49,136 bases of DNA. Source: Saccharospirillaceae bacterium (GTDB taxonomy: Bacteria; Pseudomonadota; Gammaproteobacteria; Pseudomonadales; Oceanobacteraceae). Location of the stretch: assembly GCA_021208685.1 (NCBI GenBank), contig JAJOJJ010000003.1, positions 1 to 49,136 of the forward strand. The letters are read 5' to 3'. The notes below the pieces were generated by a model. That model ran no database searches, was not told the origin of the DNA, and saw only the letters and a program-made list of their open reading frames with translations. Shown piece after piece: positions 46,094 through 49,136 of this stretch; positions within the stretch are counted from its first letter, which is position 1, and each line of letters starts with the position of its first letter. The translations under genes were made by a program, and so were the position numbers.

Positions 46094-47020
46094 ATGGATA
46101 TCGATTTAATTACTAACATTCTGTTTGCAACCTTCAAGACCGGTACTCCGCTTATTCTGATTGCACTGGGCGAGATGGTGTGCGAAAAATCCGGCGTTCT
46201 GAACCTGGGTCAGGAAGGTATGCTGCTGGTGGGCGCGGTGGTCGGTTTTATTGCGGCCTCAGTCACCGGCAATTATTTTCTGGCAACCTTCTGCGCCATA
46301 TTTGCCGGTATGGGCATGGCCTTTCTGTTTGGTTATCTGTCAATCACACTCGCGTCCAATCAGGTGGCAACGGGTCTGGCACTGACCATTTTTGGTGGCG
46401 GTCTGAGTGCTTTTCTCGGCACCAATTATATCGGTATCGGTCTGGAGGGCATTCAGGTCTGGTCGGTTCCGCTGCTCAGCGATATTCCGGTCATCGGTAA
46501 AGTGCTGTTCCAGCATGACCCGTTGGTGTATTTAACGCTGGCATTATTTGCGCTGGTCTTTTGGGTATTCCGCAGCACCCGTCTGGGGTTAAAAATCCGC
46601 GCGGTTGGTGAAAATCCGGAAGCGGCCAATGCCATCGGTATTAATGTGCAGCAGATCCGTTTTATGGCTGTGCTTTTTGGTGGCGCCATGACCGGTCTGG
46701 CCGGTGCGTATTTATCCCTGGTCTACACCCCGATGTGGAGTGACGGCATGTCAGCAGGACGAGGCTGGATTGCCTTATCACTGGTGGTATTTGCCAGCTG
46801 GAAAGCCGAACGTATTCTGCTGGGCGCTTATCTGTTTGGTTTTGCCAGCATTCTGCATCTGGTATTGCAAGGCACACGCTTTGAAGTTCCGCCAAATATT
46901 ATGGCCATGCTGCCTTATGTGGCGACCATTATTGTGCTGGTCTGGCTGTCATCCGATGCCATTAAAACCAAAATGAGTGCACCTAAGTCTATTGGCCAGC
47001 CGTATCGGCCACTGGCTTAA
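46094..47020 (+). CDS. Nucleoside ABC transporter permease 2
   Basis: This 308-residue permease (YufQ/NupC type) has about eight membrane segments. Characteristic segments are VLNLGQEGMLLVGAVVGF, ITLASNQVATGLALTIFGGGL and GENPEAANAIGINV. It starts three bases after the permease 1 stop. Together they form the channel for the ATPase. A stable hairpin lies just downstream. Confidence 0.88.
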   Translation: MDIDLITNILFATFKTGTPLILIALGEMVCEKSGVLNLGQEGMLLVGAVVGFIAASVTGNYFLATFCAIFAGMGMAFLFGYLSITLASNQVATGLALTIFGGGLSAFLGTNYIGIGLEGIQVWSVPLLSDIPVIGKVLFQHDPLVYLTLALFALVFWVFRSTRLGLKIRAVGENPEAANAIGINVQQIRFMAVLFGGAMTGLAGAYLSLVYTPMWSDGMSAGRGWIALSLVVFASWKAERILLGAYLFGFASILHLVLQGTRFEVPPNIMAMLPYVATIIVLVWLSSDAIKTKMSAPKSIGQPYRPLA

Positions 47021-47035
47021 AGGAAGACAAATACT

Positions 47036-47071
47036 GGCCTGATTTGCGGTTTACACAACCGCCATCAGGCC
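47036..47071 (+). promoter_or_regulatory. Stable hairpin between permease 2 and the Tsx-like gene
   Basis: GGCCTGAT pairs with ATCAGGCC around an inner stem GCGGTT/AACCGC, about 14 pairs in total. No T run follows, so it is more likely an RNA processing or stability element than an intrinsic terminator. Confidence 0.45.
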
Positions 47072-47303
47072 TGATCCTCAGGGTTTCATGCGAGAAAAAA
47101 CATGTCTGATTCATACTGGTTTTTTTTGCCGGAAACCCTCCGGCACTGATAAAAATACCAAAATGGTCAATGTTAAAAATCAAGGAAATTCATTATTTAA
47201 AAGATGAAAAAAAAGGAATTGATTGATAAATTGAGTGCGTTGATTAAAACCAAAAACAATACAACTTATTAGAAATAACACTTTGTTAAATCTGGAGAGA
47301 AAC

Positions 47304-48029
47304 ATGAAAAAGCAACTCTTGGCTATGGCGGTTATCGCGGCCGCTACCGGCACCGCTCAGGCAGAACAATTCTGGGCTGATAACAGCGTATCTGCGCTGT
47401 ACGGTTCTGACTATAAAGTCGATGGCCCGAAGTTTGATGACGGCAACTCGCTGACCACTTACACCCTTGAGCACGTATCTGGCCATAGCTGGGGCGGCCT
47501 GTTCTATTTTATGGATCGTCATGTTGGTGATGATGGTTTTACTGCCACCTACAGTGAATTCTCACCTAAAGTAACCCTGGCATCGTTCGAGGGCGGTCTT
47601 GTTAAGAGCGTCAATGCAGCCTTCACTCTGGAATCCAGCTCAGGCGGTTTTGATAACTACCTGTACGGTGTTGGTGCTGATCTGGCCATTCCGGGCATGA
47701 ATTTCGCCAGCGCCACGGTGTTCTATGCCGTCAATGACAACAGCGCCAACGATTACCAGCTGACCCTGACCTATGGCTGGTCTGCCGGTGCTTTCAATAT
47801 CGACGGCTACATTGACTACTCCACTCAGGTTGAAGCCGATGGCAACCGTTTTGGCAGCAAAGCCAACCTGCACTTCAACCCACAGATTACTTACGATCTG
47901 GCACCTGTGATTGGTAAAACGTTCAGCAAGGTAAAAGTCGGTATCGAGTACAGCTACTGGGGCAACAAGTACGGTATCGAAGGTATTGACCAGAACGCTG
48001 TCAGCGCTCTGCTGAAAGTACACCTGTAA
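47304..48029 (+). CDS. Tsx/OmpK-like nucleoside outer-membrane channel
   Basis: This 241-residue protein has a signal peptide (cleavage near AQA-EQF, residue 20) and alternating beta-strands of a small 12-stranded barrel, ending in VHL. It belongs to the nucleoside-specific channel (Tsx/OmpK) family. Outer-membrane entry of nucleosides fits the ABC transporter and purine catabolism genes beside it. I chose the ATG at 47304 with GGAG six bases upstream over the start at 47283. The 280 bases before it are AT-rich and probably hold its own promoter. Confidence 0.85.
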   Translation: MKKQLLAMAVIAAATGTAQAEQFWADNSVSALYGSDYKVDGPKFDDGNSLTTYTLEHVSGHSWGGLFYFMDRHVGDDGFTATYSEFSPKVTLASFEGGLVKSVNAAFTLESSSGGFDNYLYGVGADLAIPGMNFASATVFYAVNDNSANDYQLTLTYGWSAGAFNIDGYIDYSTQVEADGNRFGSKANLHFNPQITYDLAPVIGKTFSKVKVGIEYSYWGNKYGIEGIDQNAVSALLKVHL

Positions 48030-48044
48030 GACCTGTAAAACAAA

Positions 48045-48066
48045 GGGAGCCTCGGCTCCCTTTTTT
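48045..48066 (+). terminator. Intrinsic terminator after the Tsx-like gene
   Basis: A perfect 7-base stem GGGAGCC/GGCTCCC with a 2-base loop is followed by six T. It starts 16 bases after the stop codon. Confidence 0.92.
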
Positions 48067-48079
48067 CTGCGATGAGCGA

Positions 48080-48108
48080 TTGGTCACACCCGCTCCCGGA
48101 TATGATAC
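48080..48108 (+). promoter_or_regulatory. Promoter of the rutR-like gene with overlapping half-operator
   Basis: -35 TTGGTC (48080-48085), a 17-base spacer and -10 TGATAC (48103-48108). The -35 overlaps TGGTCA, half of the RutR-type palindrome, so weak autoregulation is possible. Confidence 0.5.
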
Positions 48109-48166
48109 TCTTTGGCACTCACAGACTATGTAATGCCAGATTCGTTCTTCACTGGCCGGAAGTGAT

Positions 48167-48862
48167 ATGAGTACTCAACAAAAATACAAAACCGGCGCCA
48201 TTCGTGAGCGCAATAACGAAAATATTCTTGCTGCCGCTGAGCAGGAATTTGTATTACATGGCTTTAAAGGCACCAGCATGCAGGCCATTGCTGATCGTGC
48301 CGGCGTTCCTAAAGCCAATATCCATTATTACTTCAAGAACAAGGGCAACCTGTACCGCGCCCTGCTGGAAAATATTCTGACGACCTGGAATGAAGTACTG
48401 TCCGATATTAATGCCGACAGCGATCCGGCGAGGATTCTGAGCCTGTTTATCCGCACCAAAATCCGTCTTTCCTATACTCATCCGAATGCTTCCAAAATTT
48501 TTGCCATGGAAATCATTCAGGGTGCTCCGTACCTGAAAGACTATATCAGTGGTGCTATGCGTTTATGGGTCAGGGAAAAAACCCAGGTTATTCAGAGCTG
48601 GATTGATGCCGGTAAAATCCGCGCCATTGATCCAACCCATCTGATTTTTATGATCTGGTCTTCAACGCAGCATTACGCCGACTTTGAAACTCAGGTGCTG
48701 GAAGTCACCAACAAACGTCAGTACGAAGAAGAAGATATTCTGCGTATTGGTGATTTTCTTGAAGATATGATTCTGCGCGGCTGTGGTTTAACCCCGCCGG
48801 GGCGGGCCGCGTATCTGGCACTGGTCAACGATCAGGCTGCTGCAAGTGATACAGAGGCCTGA
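48167..48862 (+). CDS. RutR-like TetR-family regulator of purine genes
   Basis: This 231-residue TetR-family regulator has an N-terminal helix-turn-helix (GTSMQAIADRAGVPKANIHYYFKNK, about residues 36-60, listed for position) and the RutR/YcdC-type C-terminal domain with IRTKIRLSYTHPNASKIFAMEIIQGAP (about 103-129). In E. coli RutR responds to uracil and thymine and controls pyrimidine and purine genes. The operators near xdhA match its consensus, so it is the probable regulator of this region; the ligand here may be a purine or a pathway product. Its own terminator is a small hairpin overlapping the stop. Confidence 0.85.
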   Translation: MSTQQKYKTGAIRERNNENILAAAEQEFVLHGFKGTSMQAIADRAGVPKANIHYYFKNKGNLYRALLENILTTWNEVLSDINADSDPARILSLFIRTKIRLSYTHPNASKIFAMEIIQGAPYLKDYISGAMRLWVREKTQVIQSWIDAGKIRAIDPTHLIFMIWSSTQHYADFETQVLEVTNKRQYEEEDILRIGDFLEDMILRGCGLTPPGRAAYLALVNDQAAASDTEA

Positions 48863-48925
48863 ATGGCCTCTGCAATACCCACATCCGTTATGAACAGTGC
48901 CAGTTAACGTATCCGGGCAGGCTCT

Positions 48926-49060
48926 TGATTTTTGTTTTCGAGGCCGTCAATGCAAGGCAAAAACCGACGAAAAAGCGCAGTTTACAGATCGTAAATGAGC
49001 ATTTTGAGTCCACTGCTGTCCCACAGTTTTTAATCAGAACCATAGCGGACAAAAAACGTA
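48926..49060. repeat. Possible interspersed intergenic repeat
   Basis: This stretch contains a GCAGTTTACAGATCGTAAAT-type element with a TTTAC/GTAAA inverted repeat (48981-48995), like short repeats I recall near marine gammaproteobacterial genes. Only one copy is visible in this window, so repetitive nature is unproven. The remainder to 49136 holds no recognisable gene. Confidence 0.4.
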
Positions 49061-49136
49061 TTTTTTAACATCAAGGCCTGTTGCCTCCCAGGGGAACTTA
49101 TCCCCTTGCCGGCGGGCCGACCCCAGCTTCGCGCTT

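Noticed and set aside
48852-48872. Hairpin at the rutR-like stop codon as an intrinsic terminator.
   Set aside because: The 8-base stem CAGAGGCC/GGCCTCTG is good, but no T run follows, so an intrinsic terminator was not called.
1-49136. CRISPR arrays, prophage, insertion sequences and tRNA genes.
   Set aside because: No direct repeat arrays, transposase or integrase genes, or cloverleaf sequences were recognised by eye; a covariance-model scan would be needed to exclude small RNAs.

Overview
The window looks like a chromosomal segment of a marine-type gammaproteobacterium, probably in or near the Oceanospirillales. The genus is not resolved; Thalassolituus/Oceanobacter-like is my best guess. 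The grounds are a pssA-msrP-msrQ-rRNA gene order that I recall from Pseudomonas, an alkane/xylene-type membrane hydroxylase, several chemoreceptors and a GlyGly-CTERM surface protein. I see no prophage, insertion sequence, tRNA or CRISPR array. The purine genes form one coherent regulon rather than a patchwork island.

Left part (1-6.3 kb). The window opens in the leader of a ribosomal RNA operon read leftwards on the minus strand. Four tandem promoters, each with a 16-base spacer, and a boxA are visible; the 16S gene itself should lie just outside the window. Next come msrQ, msrP and pssA (minus strand), then the divergent ilvY/ilvC pair with an IlvY-type palindrome between them, and a small PepSY-type membrane protein.

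Middle part (6.3-21.8 kb). An AlkB/XylM-family hydroxylase and its ferredoxin-reductase partner form an operon, with a divergent AraC-type regulator. Next is an ammonium transporter fused to a chemoreceptor signalling domain, then a hotdog thioesterase, a soluble PAS-PAS chemoreceptor, an Ahr-type aldehyde reductase, an ohr/ohrR peroxide pair with two palindromic operators, a DUF533 gene that appears frameshifted, a COG2509 FAD protein coupled to a TrmH-type RNA methyltransferase, and an SDR dehydrogenase.

Nucleoside and purine part (22-49 kb). On the minus strand an outer-membrane TonB-dependent receptor, a secreted adenosine deaminase and a NUP-family lipoprotein form a likely nucleoside scavenging operon. 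Transketolase is read divergently from it, followed by a large thrombospondin-type-3 surface protein. Then a nine-gene minus-strand operon (xdhA-xdhB-xdhC-alc-uraD-uraH-allA-guaD-puuD) carries guanine/xanthine degradation through urate to ureidoglycolate and glyoxylate. Allantoinase is the only missing step. Divergent from xdhA are a BMP/nucleoside-type ABC transporter (one ATPase, two permeases, no binding protein), a Tsx/OmpK-like outer-membrane channel and a RutR-like TetR regulator. Two sites close to the published RutR consensus sit in the xdhA/ABC-transporter intergenic region, and a weaker one lies upstream of the TonB receptor operon. This suggests one purine-responsive regulator over uptake and breakdown. 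The window ends in an intergenic segment that looks like an interspersed repeat.

All functional calls come from motif and family recognition by eye; no database search was run.
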